Source of the DNA: Rhodospirillales bacterium
GTDB taxonomy: Bacteria > Pseudomonadota > Alphaproteobacteria > Rhodospirillales > UBA2165
Length of the DNA: 64,000 nt
Direction: 5' to 3'
NCBI GenBank assembly: GCA_022822205.1
Contig: JAJECC010000047.1
Span: forward strand, 70,628 to 134,627
In this document: in pieces, positions 1 to 8,458 of the stretch
Layout of the letters: every line of letters begins with the position of its first letter
How positions within the stretch are numbered: the first letter of the stretch is position 1
Notes under the pieces: generated by a model
Told to the model about the DNA's origin: nothing
Databases searched by the model: none
The model's input: the letters and a program-made list of their open reading frames with translations, nothing else
Position numbers and translations under genes: made by a program

Positions 1-263
1 TCGAGCAATGGTCGGTGGGCCGCGAGTTCAACCGCCGGATCAAGCGCCGTTTCGATGAGTTGGGCATCGAGATACCCTTCCCCCATCAGACCATCTATTT
101 CGGCGAGGACAAGGACGGCGGCGCGCCGGCCGCACCGGTACGAATGGAAACCGGGCGCAACCGGACCAAACCGGCGGAACCGGCCAAACCGGCCCCAACC
201 GCCAGCGCGCCCTCCGCGGCCCCCAGTTCCTCCGGACAGGTCGAGGGCGGCGACGGAGAATAG
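1..263 (+). CDS. MscS-family mechanosensitive channel, C-terminal end (partial)
   Basis: The reading frame is open from the window edge to a TAG at 261-263, so only the end of the protein is visible. The visible part contains REFNRRIKRRFDELGIEIPF, followed by PHQTIYFG. This is the typical end of the cytoplasmic vestibule domain of MscS-like channels, just before the tail. A hydrophilic Pro/Ala/Lys-rich tail of about 40 residues follows; such tails vary and are probably disordered. The peptidase gene starts 4 bases downstream, so the two may be cotranscribed. The family call rests on this short conserved stretch; the membrane part lies outside the window. Confidence 0.72.
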   Translation, partial: EQWSVGREFNRRIKRRFDELGIEIPFPHQTIYFGEDKDGGAPAAPVRMETGRNRTKPAEPAKPAPTASAPSAAPSSSGQVEGGDGE

Positions 264-267
264 ACAG

Positions 268-2358
268 ATGCCCGATGCGGTCTCCGCCCCCCCAACCGCG
301 CCAAGAAAGCCGACGACCATCACCCTCCACGGCCGAACCCGGACCGATGAGTACGCCTGGCTGAAGGACGAGAACTGGCAGGAGGTGATGCGTGATCCCG
401 ACAAGCTGGACCCGGATATCCGCGCCTATCTGGAAGCCGAGAACGCGTACACCAAAGCCCTGCTCGCCGAAACCGAAGATCTCCGGACGCTGCTGTTCGG
501 CGAGATGAAGGGACGGATCAAGGAAGATGATTCCTCGGTCCCCGCCCCCGACGGCGAATTCGAGTATTTCACCCGCTACGAGACCGGCGGGCAGCACCCG
601 CTGTTCTGCCGCCGAGGCACCGGCGACACGGGAGACGGCGAGGTGCTGCTTCACGGCGACGAGGAAGCCGAAGGCCTATCGTTCTTCCGGGTCGGCGGCT
701 GCAGCCATTCCACGGACCATGCGCGGCTGGCCTATGCCCTCGACACCAACGGCTCGGAAATCTTTACCGTCAAAATCCGTGACCTGGCGTCCGGCGGCGA
801 TCTCGATGACCGGATTCCCGATTGCAGCGGCAATATAGTTTGGGGAAACGACGGCGAGACCCTCTACTACACGGTCCTCGACGACAACCACCGCCCCTAC
901 CGGGTCAACCGGCACCGGGTGGGCGCCGAGGCGGGCGACGACGTCACGGTCTACGAGGAGACCGACCCGGGCTTCTTCGTCGCAGCGGGAAAGAGCCAGA
1001 GCGGCAAATTCGTGGAGATCTCCGCTCACGACCACACCACCTCGGAGGTGCATCTGATCGACGCCGGCAATCCGGACGCCGGACCGGTGGTCGTCGCACC
1101 CCGAGATCCCGGCGTCGAATACGACATCGCCCATGTGGGCGACAAGCTGTTCATCCGCACCAACGCCGACGATGCCGTCGACTTCAAGATCGTCGAGGCG
1201 CCGCTGGGCGCACCGGGGCGGGAGAACTGGACCGATGTGATTCCGCACGAACCCGGCCGGTTCATTCGTTCGATTCTGGAATTCGGCAACTACCTGGTCC
1301 GGCACGAACGCATCGACGGCCTGCCTCGGATCGTTGTTCGCGAGCTCGCCTCGGGCAGCGAACACGCCATCGCCTTCGATGAAGAGGCCTACGAGTTGGG
1401 CATGATCCCGGGCTATGAATTCGACACCGACATTCTACGGTTCACCTATTCGTCCATGACCACGCCGCGGCGGACCTTCGATTATCGGATGGGGGACCGC
1501 ACCCGCGAGCTTCGGAAGGAGCAGGAGGTGCCGAGCGGGCACCGGGCGGGCGATTACGTGACCCGGCGCATATTCGCCGAACGGCCCGACGGCGCCCGGG
1601 TGCCGATCTCCGTCCTGCACGCCGAGGATACGCCCTTGGACGGCTCGGCGCCGGCGCTGCTCTACGGTTACGGTTCCTACGGCATGTCCATGCCGGCGAG
1701 CTTCTCGACCAACCGCCTGAGCCTCGTCGACCGGGGCTTCGTCTACGCCGTCGCTCATATCCGGGGCGGCACCGAGAGGGGCTATCAGTGGTACCTGGAC
1801 GGCAAGCTGACCAAAAAGAAGAACACCTTCGAGGACTTCGTCGCCGCCGGGGAAAAGCTGGCCGAAGAAGGTTTCAGCTCCGCCGGCCGGATCGCCATCC
1901 ACGGCGGCAGCGCGGGCGGGATGCTGGTCGGGGCGGCGGCCAACATGCGCCCCGATCTCTGGGGCGCGGTGGTCGGCGAAGTGCCCTTCGTCGATGTGCT
2001 CAACACCATGTGCGACAAGGACCTGCCGCTGACGCCACCGGAATGGCCCGAATGGGGCAACCCGCTGGAGAGCAAAGAGGCCCATGACTACATCGCCTCC
2101 TATTCGCCCTACGACAATGTCGAGGCCAAGGATTACCCGCCGATCTTCGTCACTGCCGGGATCAGCGATCCCCGGGTCACCTACTGGGAGCCGGCCAAAT
2201 GGGTGGCCAGGCTGCGGGAACTCAAGACCGACGACAATCCGCTGATGCTGCGGACCAACATGGAAGCCGGCCATGCCGGCGCCGCCGGGCGCTTCGACCG
2301 TCTGGATGAGGTGGCAATGGTCTACGCATTCCTGCTGAGCGTGCTCGGCAAGGCGTAG
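268..2358 (+). CDS. ptrB: Prolyl oligopeptidase family S9A serine peptidase (oligopeptidase B-like)
   Basis: 696 residues, the usual length for oligopeptidase B, which cuts short peptides after basic residues in the cytoplasm. The N-terminal half should form the seven-bladed propeller. The C-terminal alpha/beta hydrolase domain carries GGSAGG with the nucleophile at Ser548, DPRVTYWEP with Asp634 and EAGHAG with His669, so the triad is complete. I chose ATG 268 because MPDAVSAPPTAPRKP leads straight into the conserved start of the family; the frame stays open further upstream but overlaps the channel gene. No signal peptide is visible. The specificity for basic residues is inferred from family resemblance; a general S9A peptidase is the cautious reading. 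Confidence 0.88.
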   Translation: MPDAVSAPPTAPRKPTTITLHGRTRTDEYAWLKDENWQEVMRDPDKLDPDIRAYLEAENAYTKALLAETEDLRTLLFGEMKGRIKEDDSSVPAPDGEFEYFTRYETGGQHPLFCRRGTGDTGDGEVLLHGDEEAEGLSFFRVGGCSHSTDHARLAYALDTNGSEIFTVKIRDLASGGDLDDRIPDCSGNIVWGNDGETLYYTVLDDNHRPYRVNRHRVGAEAGDDVTVYEETDPGFFVAAGKSQSGKFVEISAHDHTTSEVHLIDAGNPDAGPVVVAPRDPGVEYDIAHVGDKLFIRTNADDAVDFKIVEAPLGAPGRENWTDVIPHEPGRFIRSILEFGNYLVRHERIDGLPRIVVRELASGSEHAIAFDEEAYELGMIPGYEFDTDILRFTYSSMTTPRRTFDYRMGDRTRELRKEQEVPSGHRAGDYVTRRIFAERPDGARVPISVLHAEDTPLDGSAPALLYGYGSYGMSMPASFSTNRLSLVDRGFVYAVAHIRGGTERGYQWYLDGKLTKKKNTFEDFVAAGEKLAEEGFSSAGRIAIHGGSAGGMLVGAAANMRPDLWGAVVGEVPFVDVLNTMCDKDLPLTPPEWPEWGNPLESKEAHDYIASYSPYDNVEAKDYPPIFVTAGISDPRVTYWEPAKWVARLRELKTDDNPLMLRTNMEAGHAGAAGRFDRLDEVAMVYAFLLSVLGKA

Positions 2359-2384
2359 CGGTACACAACGAACGGCAGGCGATC

Positions 2385-3386
2385 ATGGATCCCATCAGTC
2401 AGGGCATCGTCGGCGCGGCGCTGCCGCAGGCCGCCTCCCGGAAGAAATCGGTGGTTTTGGCCGGCGTGGCCGGTTTTGGCGCCGGACTGCTGCCGGATGC
2501 GGACGTATTCATCCGCTCCTCGACCGATCCCCTGCTGGCGCTTGAGTTCCACCGCCAGTTCACCCATTCGATTTTCTTCATTCCGTTCGGCGGATTGATT
2601 GCCGCGGCGATCGTTCATCTCGTGCTCCGGCGATGGTGGCGATTGCCGTTCCGCCTGACCCTCCTCTACTGCACCCTCGGTTACGCCACCCATGGGCTGC
2701 TCGATTTCGCGACCTCCTACGGCACCATGCTTTTCTGGCCGTTCAGCGACCTCCGGTTGTCGGCCAGTATCATCTCCATCATCGATCCGCTGTTCACCGT
2801 CCCGATCGCGGTCCTGGTCGGCTCGGCCATGGCCTGGAAGTCGCCCAAGCTCGGCCGCCTCGCCGTCGCCTGGGCGGTCTTTTACTTGTCGCTCGGCACG
2901 CTCCAGCACTTCAATGCAAGGGAGATGGCCGCGAATCTGGCGGCCAGCCGGGGGCACGCGCCGGAAGACATTGCGGTCAAACCGAGCATCGGCAACATTT
3001 TGGTCTGGAAGACCATCTATACGGTGGATGACCGGTATTACGTGGATGCGGTTCGGGCCGGAATCGCGCCCCGGATATACCCGGGCACCTCGATCGCCAA
3101 ACTCGACACCCGGCGCGACTTCCCCTGGCTCGATCCCGAGAGCCAGCAATACAGGGACGTGAACCGTTTCGCCTGGTTCAGCCAGGGCTATGTCGCGCTC
3201 GATCCCACGGTGCCCAATACGGTGATCGATGTCCGCTATTCCTTTCTGCCCAATACCGTCGACCCCTTGTGGTCGATCGAGGTATCCCCCGCCGCGGGGC
3301 CCGACGATCACGTGAGGTGGGACGGAGAACGGGAGGACGGCCGGCCGCGCATCGGCGAAATGTGGCGGATGATCGTCGGCGGTTGA
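2385..3386 (+). CDS. Membrane-bound metal-dependent hydrolase, YdjM/DUF457 family
   Basis: 333 residues beginning MDPISQGIVGAALPQA. The first 60 residues carry a PDAD motif (37-40) and HRQFTHS (56-62). These His/Asp clusters are the hallmark of the YdjM/LexA-regulated membrane hydrolase family (DUF457) and are presumed metal ligands. Several hydrophobic segments between about residues 25 and 185 fit a polytopic inner-membrane protein, and the C-terminal third is soluble. Substrate and physiological role are not known for the family. The gene follows the peptidase by 26 bases on the same strand. Confidence 0.8.
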   Translation: MDPISQGIVGAALPQAASRKKSVVLAGVAGFGAGLLPDADVFIRSSTDPLLALEFHRQFTHSIFFIPFGGLIAAAIVHLVLRRWWRLPFRLTLLYCTLGYATHGLLDFATSYGTMLFWPFSDLRLSASIISIIDPLFTVPIAVLVGSAMAWKSPKLGRLAVAWAVFYLSLGTLQHFNAREMAANLAASRGHAPEDIAVKPSIGNILVWKTIYTVDDRYYVDAVRAGIAPRIYPGTSIAKLDTRRDFPWLDPESQQYRDVNRFAWFSQGYVALDPTVPNTVIDVRYSFLPNTVDPLWSIEVSPAAGPDDHVRWDGEREDGRPRIGEMWRMIVGG

Positions 3387-3432
3387 TCCCGATGAAGTCG
3401 CCTCGCTAAACTCTCGTGCAAAGGAGGGGACC

Positions 3433-4299
3433 ATGGCGCAATCCAATATCGAGGTGACACCGCTGGCCGGCTCCATGGGCGCCCTGGTTTCGGGATGCGA
3501 CCTGTCGGGCGACCTCGACAACCGGACGTTCGACGCCATCCACCAGGCGTTCACCGATTATCTGGCGATCTTCTTCCCGGACCAGCAGCTGACCCCGGAA
3601 ACCATGAGCCGGTTCGTCGCCCGCTTCGGGGAGCCCCTGCCCCACCCCTATATGAAGCCGCTGGAGGGCGCGCCGGAGGTCCATGAGCTTCGCAAGAAGC
3701 CCGAAGAGAGCCATGTCTTCGGCAATCTCTGGCACATGGACTTCACCAACCTGCCCCGGCCGTCACTGGCCAATTCGCTCTATGCCCGCGAAATCCCGAC
3801 CCACGGCGGCGATACGCTGTTCACCAACATGTACATGGCTTACGAGACCCTGTCGGACGGCATGAAGGAGATGCTCGACGGCATGAACGCCATCCACGGA
3901 TTTCCCGAGACCTACAAACGGAACGTCGCCCGCGAGGAAGCCAAGACCGGCGTCACCAAGGTGGATGCCGACACCATCGCCTACCGGGACAACTATGACA
4001 GCGAGGTCATCCATCCGGTGATCCGGGTGCACCCGGATTCGGGCCGGAAGGTGCTCTACGTCAACCCCGGCTTCACGCTGCGCCTGGAAGGAATGACGGA
4101 GGAAGAGAGCAAACCCATATTGGATTACCTCTATGCCCACGCGGTGCGGCCTGAATTCACTTTCCGCAACAGATGGCGGGTGGACATGCTGGGTATCTGG
4201 GACAATCGCTGCTCCATGCACTACGCAATGAACGACTACCCCGGACAAACCCGGGTCATGCACCGGATGGTGGTGCTGGAGCTGGAGAAACCGTCATAG
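3433..4299 (+). CDS. TauD/TfdA-family Fe(II)/2-oxoglutarate dioxygenase
   Basis: 288 residues, the normal size for TauD-type oxygenases, which couple 2-oxoglutarate decarboxylation to hydroxylation of a substrate. Iron ligands are visible as His101-x-Asp103 in LWHMDFT and the distal His263 in MHYAMNDY, with the following RVMHRM probably supplying the 2-oxoglutarate-binding Arg. The typical N-terminal phrase GCDLSGDL is present. ATG 3433 is preceded by AAGGAGGGG, a strong ribosome binding site. The substrate cannot be read from sequence: taurine, alkylsulfate, 2,4-D-like and amino acid substrates all occur in this family. No sulfonate transporter genes sit beside it, so the name tauD is not justified. 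Confidence 0.88.
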   Translation: MAQSNIEVTPLAGSMGALVSGCDLSGDLDNRTFDAIHQAFTDYLAIFFPDQQLTPETMSRFVARFGEPLPHPYMKPLEGAPEVHELRKKPEESHVFGNLWHMDFTNLPRPSLANSLYAREIPTHGGDTLFTNMYMAYETLSDGMKEMLDGMNAIHGFPETYKRNVAREEAKTGVTKVDADTIAYRDNYDSEVIHPVIRVHPDSGRKVLYVNPGFTLRLEGMTEEESKPILDYLYAHAVRPEFTFRNRWRVDMLGIWDNRCSMHYAMNDYPGQTRVMHRMVVLELEKPS

Positions 4300-4336
4300 C
4301 TCGTCAACCAGGCTTCGCCGAGCTTGGCCGCCTACA

Positions 4337-5554
4337 CTAAACTTCGTAATCGGTGTCGTCTTCTTGAAACAGTTTATAGGTTTTCGCCTTTGGCAAGGTG
4401 TTCATGACCTCAAACCATTTGGTTTCAGTTATCTGTGTAGGCCATTCCAGTCGAACCGACAGTATATAGAGGTTTTCGTCCGGCTGATCGTAAGAAATAG
4501 CTCCGAGTCTAAGCAGATTGTTAAGGTCACGAATATAAGCGCTATAGGGCTTTTTCAGCTGCTGATAGTGCTTTTCCACAATGTCGTAAAGTGCCTCAAA
4601 CTCAATTCTGTCCGTACCCAAGAGAATATGAAGAATTTGAATTTGGCGGTCGGCGATCACTCTTTTGCGTTGAGTCCGCAACCGATTGAAAAGATTGTAC
4701 ATGACGTCTCGATACAGAGACTTTGAAACCTCGGTTTGGATTGCTGTTCGCAGGCGCTCACATTGCTGGCAAATGCCCTTGAGGCCAAAAATTACGAACT
4801 CGGTCAAGTCGTGGCCTGAGGCCGCGGTATTGCTGAGAGACTCCAGATACTTGGGCTTTGCATCGTAGTAGTAGTTGGACATCGCAATGAACATATCGTC
4901 TCTCAATCCAGCCCGTTGAAGAATTAGCGCCTCGACCGCACGAGCGGTCCGGCCGTTGCCGTCGAGGAACGGGTGCATTGCGCCAATGTGATAGTGAAAT
5001 GCGAGAGACTGAACCAATTCGTCATGAGCCAAGAAATTTGTCTGGACGGCTAGTATCAGCTGCTGAAATGCGATTTCGCACTCCGCCCCGCCCTCGGCCC
5101 CGCGATGCCGCGGCGCACCAAAAATCACGTTCTGGTCGCTCCCTCGCAACTTCCCGGGCGGACAATGATCGTCATCAAATCCAGTGACGATTTGTCTATG
5201 TACTTCTCGGACCAATTCCTCGTCGATGGGACGATCATCGGGAAGTCTTGCGATCCATCGATATGTCCGTACGGCAGCCCGTGCCTGTCTTTGTGACCGA
5301 TTGAGTAGTTCTTCGGGCGTTTCATCCTTGAGCGCGGCATCGAGCTCAGATTCGGAGAAGACAGCGCCTTCAATACGAGATGTACCTGCCACTTCGTGCT
5401 TTAGTTGGACTTCCTGAAGCTTATCTGCCCAAGATCGTTGATAGGGAATTGACCGAAGAGAGAGCACGGCAGCTTTCGCTTCGATGAGGTGATGAGAGAC
5501 AGCAAGAATATCGTACTTGATCCAACTGTCGGGCAATTCGTAACGAACAACCAT
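4337..5554 (-). CDS. Fic-domain protein, class II with N-terminal inhibitory helix
   Basis: 405 residues. The Fic core HPFLDGNGRTAR lies at residues 194-205, intact at the catalytic His and at the phosphate-binding Gly/Asn/Arg positions, so the protein should transfer AMP (or a related group) to a hydroxyl side chain of a target. The N-terminal region holds TSRIEG (58-63), which fits the (S/T)xxxE(G/N) inhibitory motif that obstructs ATP in class II Fic proteins. The C-terminal 100 residues look like a winged-helix domain, as in many chromosomal Fic proteins. The gene is clearly lower in GC than its neighbours and is flanked by AT-rich DNA, so it was probably acquired. No separate antitoxin gene is seen next to it. 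The target is unknown. Confidence 0.9.
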   Translation of the reverse strand: MVVRYELPDSWIKYDILAVSHHLIEAKAAVLSLRSIPYQRSWADKLQEVQLKHEVAGTSRIEGAVFSESELDAALKDETPEELLNRSQRQARAAVRTYRWIARLPDDRPIDEELVREVHRQIVTGFDDDHCPPGKLRGSDQNVIFGAPRHRGAEGGAECEIAFQQLILAVQTNFLAHDELVQSLAFHYHIGAMHPFLDGNGRTARAVEALILQRAGLRDDMFIAMSNYYYDAKPKYLESLSNTAASGHDLTEFVIFGLKGICQQCERLRTAIQTEVSKSLYRDVMYNLFNRLRTQRKRVIADRQIQILHILLGTDRIEFEALYDIVEKHYQQLKKPYSAYIRDLNNLLRLGAISYDQPDENLYILSVRLEWPTQITETKWFEVMNTLPKAKTYKLFQEDDTDYEV

Positions 5555-5864
5555 TCAAAGGTCATACTATACCCGATAATGAGGTTCAATTACTATTTCA
5601 TAATATATTTTTTATAGTTTTTTCAATATCTTATATATATATTTTCGAAATTCAGATTCATTTTGAAAACTAATTCAAAATTATGACGATTTTGCACCCG
5701 TCTGATCAGCCTCCGACCAATATTTTAGACCGGCATTGGTCCTGTCGAAAAGAATAGCGTTTCACGGCGACCCCAAGCAAAACAAACCGCAAACACTGTT
5801 ACCCATGTAACCGGTCCATAGTGTTACCTATCTATCCGGTTGCTCGGACGTCAAGCGGGCCTAA
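5555..5864. other. AT-rich intergenic region upstream of the fic gene
   Basis: About 310 bases without a credible gene. The first part (about 5575-5700) is extremely AT-rich, in contrast to the GC-rich genome, and contains runs of T and TA. Within it TTTTGAA at 5661-5667 and TTCAAAA at 5674-5680 form a perfect inverted repeat with a 6-base spacer. The region must contain the fic promoter, read leftward, but I could not assign -35 and -10 boxes with confidence because many AT hexamers fit. The right end holds the 19-bp direct repeat listed separately. Confidence 0.7.
5797..5840. repeat. Imperfect 19-bp direct repeat, possible mobile-element end remnant
   Basis: TGTTACCCATGTAACCGGT at 5797-5815 and TGTTACCTATCTATCCGGT at 5822-5840 match at 16 of 19 positions and start 25 bases apart. 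Closely spaced, repeated TGTTACC...CCGG units are seen at the ends of some transposons with multiple terminal repeats. No transposase lies beside them, so a degenerate end of a lost element is inferred. A pair of regulator binding sites is the alternative. Confidence 0.45.
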
Positions 5865-6875
5865 TTAGCCCCGGCAGGCGGTTTCCGCGCTTGCGGCGCG
5901 TGCCAAAGCGGGCACGACATGATCGTCCATGAGTTCCGACATGCTCCACCAGTAGCCTTCCTGCCGGGAATGCCGGCCGGGATCGGATAGGATCACGACG
6001 CTCGCCTTGAGGCCCGGGATCACATAGAGAAACTGGCCGCCGAAGCCTCGGCCGTAATAGGCGGTGTGGCCGCAGATCTGGCGCATGAACCAACCATAGC
6101 CGTAGGGGTGACCGGTAAATCTCGACGCCGTCCGGGGCTCCCAGGACTGTTTGACCCAATTTTCGGAAAGCACGCGGCGGCCCTTGTGTAATCCGCCGTT
6201 CCGATAGAGTTCACCGATGGTCAGGAGCGCCCGCGGGCTGAGCGTCATGTTGTTGCCGCCGAAATAAATGCCCTTGGGATCGGTTTGCCATTTGGGGATG
6301 GAGATGCCGAGAGGCTCGGCGAGCCATGCGTTGGCCAGCGCCCAGGTGCTCTTGCCGGAGACCCTGGTCAGCAGCGCCGACATCACGTGGGAGCTTCCCG
6401 TCGAATAGAGCATGGCGCCGCCCGGCTCGTCGATGAAAGGCCGTGAGAGCGCGAACGACACCCAATCCTCGGATTGGACCCAGCGGCCGTAGTTGCGCCC
6501 GGAGGTGCGTTCGAGACCGGTTTGCATGGAGAGGAAATTGCCGACGGTGACGGCCTTGAGCTTGGGGTCGGCGCCCGGCGGCAATGGCATGAGCTCGGCC
6601 AGCGGCTGGTCGGCGCTTTTGATCAGCCCACGGTCGATGGCCATGCCCACCAGGGCGGATAAGATGGATTTGGCGACCGACTTGATGTTGGCGGCCCGGT
6701 CGACGCTGCGGCCGTTTGCGGCATGGCTGAGGACTGTTTCACCGTCCTGCGCGATCATCATCGAATGGAGCCGGGGCAGTTCCCGCGCGCGTTCGACAAC
6801 GCCCGCGAACCGGGCCGCGTCCGCGGCGGCGGGGAGTGACAGAAACAAGACAACGGCGGCGACGACCCATCTCAT
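5865..6875 (-). CDS. Secreted serine hydrolase, class C beta-lactamase-like fold
   Basis: 336 residues with a clear signal peptide (residues 1-20, ending AAADA). The penicillin-binding/beta-lactamase-like SxxK motif is S66-V-A-K69 and the tyrosine motif is Y157-S-T, in the expected order and spacing. Near the C-terminus a GRGFGGQ stretch stands where the KTG-type motif would be. Proteins of this kind (often called serine hydrolase or CubicO group) include esterases and peptidases, and most do not confer drug resistance. The protein should act in the periplasm. The gene is monocistronic as far as can be seen, divergent from the lectin-like gene and convergent with nothing on its left, where the repeat region lies. 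Confidence 0.85.
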   Translation of the reverse strand: MRWVVAAVVLFLSLPAAADAARFAGVVERARELPRLHSMMIAQDGETVLSHAANGRSVDRAANIKSVAKSILSALVGMAIDRGLIKSADQPLAELMPLPPGADPKLKAVTVGNFLSMQTGLERTSGRNYGRWVQSEDWVSFALSRPFIDEPGGAMLYSTGSSHVMSALLTRVSGKSTWALANAWLAEPLGISIPKWQTDPKGIYFGGNNMTLSPRALLTIGELYRNGGLHKGRRVLSENWVKQSWEPRTASRFTGHPYGYGWFMRQICGHTAYYGRGFGGQFLYVIPGLKASVVILSDPGRHSRQEGYWWSMSELMDDHVVPALARAASAETACRG

Positions 6876-7000
6876 TCCCGAAACATTGCCGGCGATCGGC
6901 CCTGCCGCAAGTCACAATCGGGATATCCGGCCCTCGAACTTGCCGCCAACGGCGGGGCTGGTATTCTGCCCGTGGTTGCGCACCCGTTTGGAGAGGCTAG

Positions 7001-7582
7001 TTGAGAATTCATCTGAAGAGGTTCCTGAAGGTTCTTCACACGATTGCCGCTAGTGGCCTCATCGGCGGTCTTTTGACCATCGTCGGCGCAAAGGCCGGAG
7101 CCGCCGCCGAGCAGCATCTGCGCCTCATCGACCGTCTCGACCGGCCTCGGGACGGGTACTGCATCGACATTCCGGGCACCCCCGGCAATCTGCGCACGGA
7201 TATCCCGCTGTTCGCCCACAATTGCAAGGCCGGGCTGCCGCCGGACGCGGCCGTCGTGTTTACGCGGGAAGGCCATATCCGGTTTCCGGCGCCCGACAAG
7301 TGCGTGACCATCGCCGGCGTGAACCGGGGCGCCCTGCCGGGCGCCGCCGCGATGCTCGCCGATTGCGGCGCCTCGACCATCTTCTTCAACGCGGCCAATT
7401 TTCAGCGTTTCGAGCTGAAACCCGACGGCAGGCTGGTCCTCAAGAATTCCAACCTGTGCCTCGCGGTCGGGGCTGTCTCCGCCGTCACCTACTCGAGCGC
7501 TGATCGCTGGCGAACCCTGTTTGTGGACGATTGCGATACGGCGGAGGCCAGGCTTTCCCGTTGGGAGTTCATTACGCCGTAA
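7001..7582 (+). CDS. Secreted protein with ricin-B-like (beta-trefoil) features
   Basis: 193 residues from a TTG codon at 7001, chosen because GGAGAGG lies just upstream and the frame then gives a good signal peptide (LKVLHTIAASGLIGGLL, cleavage near AGAAA). The mature part has three cysteine-bearing repeats: GYCIDIPG...LFAHNC, KCVTIAGV...MLADCG, and NLCLAVG...FVDDCD, each ending in an aspartate/cysteine turn. This spacing resembles the three lobes of a ricin-type beta-trefoil lectin. The opposite strand also carries a long open frame here, but that one lacks a ribosome binding site and overlaps the tRNA. Family assignment is inference from the repeat pattern; sugar binding is untested. Confidence 0.6.
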   Translation: MRIHLKRFLKVLHTIAASGLIGGLLTIVGAKAGAAAEQHLRLIDRLDRPRDGYCIDIPGTPGNLRTDIPLFAHNCKAGLPPDAAVVFTREGHIRFPAPDKCVTIAGVNRGALPGAAAMLADCGASTIFFNAANFQRFELKPDGRLVLKNSNLCLAVGAVSAVTYSSADRWRTLFVDDCDTAEARLSRWEFITP

Positions 7583-7617
7583 GGCGGCCTGCCGTCCGTA
7601 GCTCGAAGAGCGAAGGC

Positions 7618-7706
7618 TGGCGGTGAGGGTGGGATTCGAACCCACGGTACCCATAAGGCACAACGGTTTTCGAGACCGCCCCGTTCGACCGCTCCGGCAC
7701 CTCACC
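7618..7706 (-). tRNA. tRNA-Ser(CGA)
   Basis: On the minus strand GGTGAGG (from 7706) pairs with CCTCACC to make the 7-bp acceptor stem, followed by G and an encoded CCA (7620-7618). The anticodon loop CTCGAAA gives anticodon CGA (7672-7670), which reads UCG codons. A long variable arm of the class II type lies between the anticodon stem and the T arm, which contains GGTTCGAATCC. The length of 89 nt including CCA suits tRNA-Ser. Confidence 0.96.
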
Positions 7707-7880
7707 TGGGAGCGCGAGTGTTAATGGATTTCGCCCCGATCCGAAAGGGCAAATTGGCGGCCGCCCGGAAACGCCTGAAACCACGCCCCTAAACCATTTG
7801 ACAGGGTGGCGTCCGGGCGGTAGTTTCCGCGGCCTTCGGCGCCTGCCGGGGGCGCCCAATTCATATGGATTACAAAGACA

Positions 7881-8438
7881 ATGTTCGCAGTCATCAAGAC
7901 CGGCGGGAAGCAGTATCGGGTGACGCCCGGCGACATCATCGTGGTCGAGAAACTGACCGCCGATGAGGGCTCGGCCGTCATCTTCGACAGCGTGCTGATG
8001 CTGGGCGAAGACGGCAAGGCGCCGGCCGTCGGCACGCCGATGATCGCCGACGCGACGGTGACCGGCGAAGTGGTCGAGCAGGGCCGCGGCGAGAAGATTA
8101 CGGTATTCAAGAAAAAGCGCCGTCAGGGCTACCGCCGGACCAAGGGCCACCGCCAGCTTCAGACGGTCCTGAAGATCACGGGGATCAACGGCCAAGGGTC
8201 CAAGGGGGGCGGCCAAGCGGCGAAGAAGCCCGCCGCCAAGAAGGCCGCAAAGCCCACCGGGAAGGAAGCGCCAAAGGCCGCGGCCAAGAAGGCCCAAGCC
8301 AACCCGGCGGCCAAGAAGCCCGCGGCGGCGAAATCGACCGCCGCGAAGAAGCCGGCAGCCGCCAAGTCGAGCACGGCGAAGAAGCCCGCAGCCAAGAAAC
8401 CGGCAGCGAAAAAGGCGCCTGCGAAGAAAGACGACTAG
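7881..8438 (+). CDS. rplU: 50S ribosomal protein L21 with long Lys/Ala-rich tail
   Basis: Residues 1-103 are a standard L21 ([14 protein letters not shown] start, [15 protein letters not shown] rRNA-binding loop). The remaining 82 or so residues are made almost only of Lys, Ala and Pro in repeats such as AAKKPAAK, much like a histone H1 tail. The tail makes the protein 185 residues long, against about 103 in E. coli. Extended L21 tails occur in some alphaproteobacteria, but this one is long and of very low complexity. It could contact rRNA or DNA; that is inference. rpmA follows 20 bases later, the universal L21-L27 pair. The 170-base stretch upstream should hold the promoter and leader, which I could not resolve. 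Confidence 0.97.
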   Translation: MFAVIKTGGKQYRVTPGDIIVVEKLTADEGSAVIFDSVLMLGEDGKAPAVGTPMIADATVTGEVVEQGRGEKITVFKKKRRQGYRRTKGHRQLQTVLKITGINGQGSKGGGQAAKKPAAKKAAKPTGKEAPKAAAKKAQANPAAKKPAAAKSTAAKKPAAAKSSTAKKPAAKKPAAKKAPAKKDD

Positions 8439-8458
8439 GACTCCCAGGAGCATTCGAG

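Noticed and set aside
3433-4299. Naming the dioxygenase tauD
   Set aside because: No tauABC transporter is adjacent and the family accepts many substrates.
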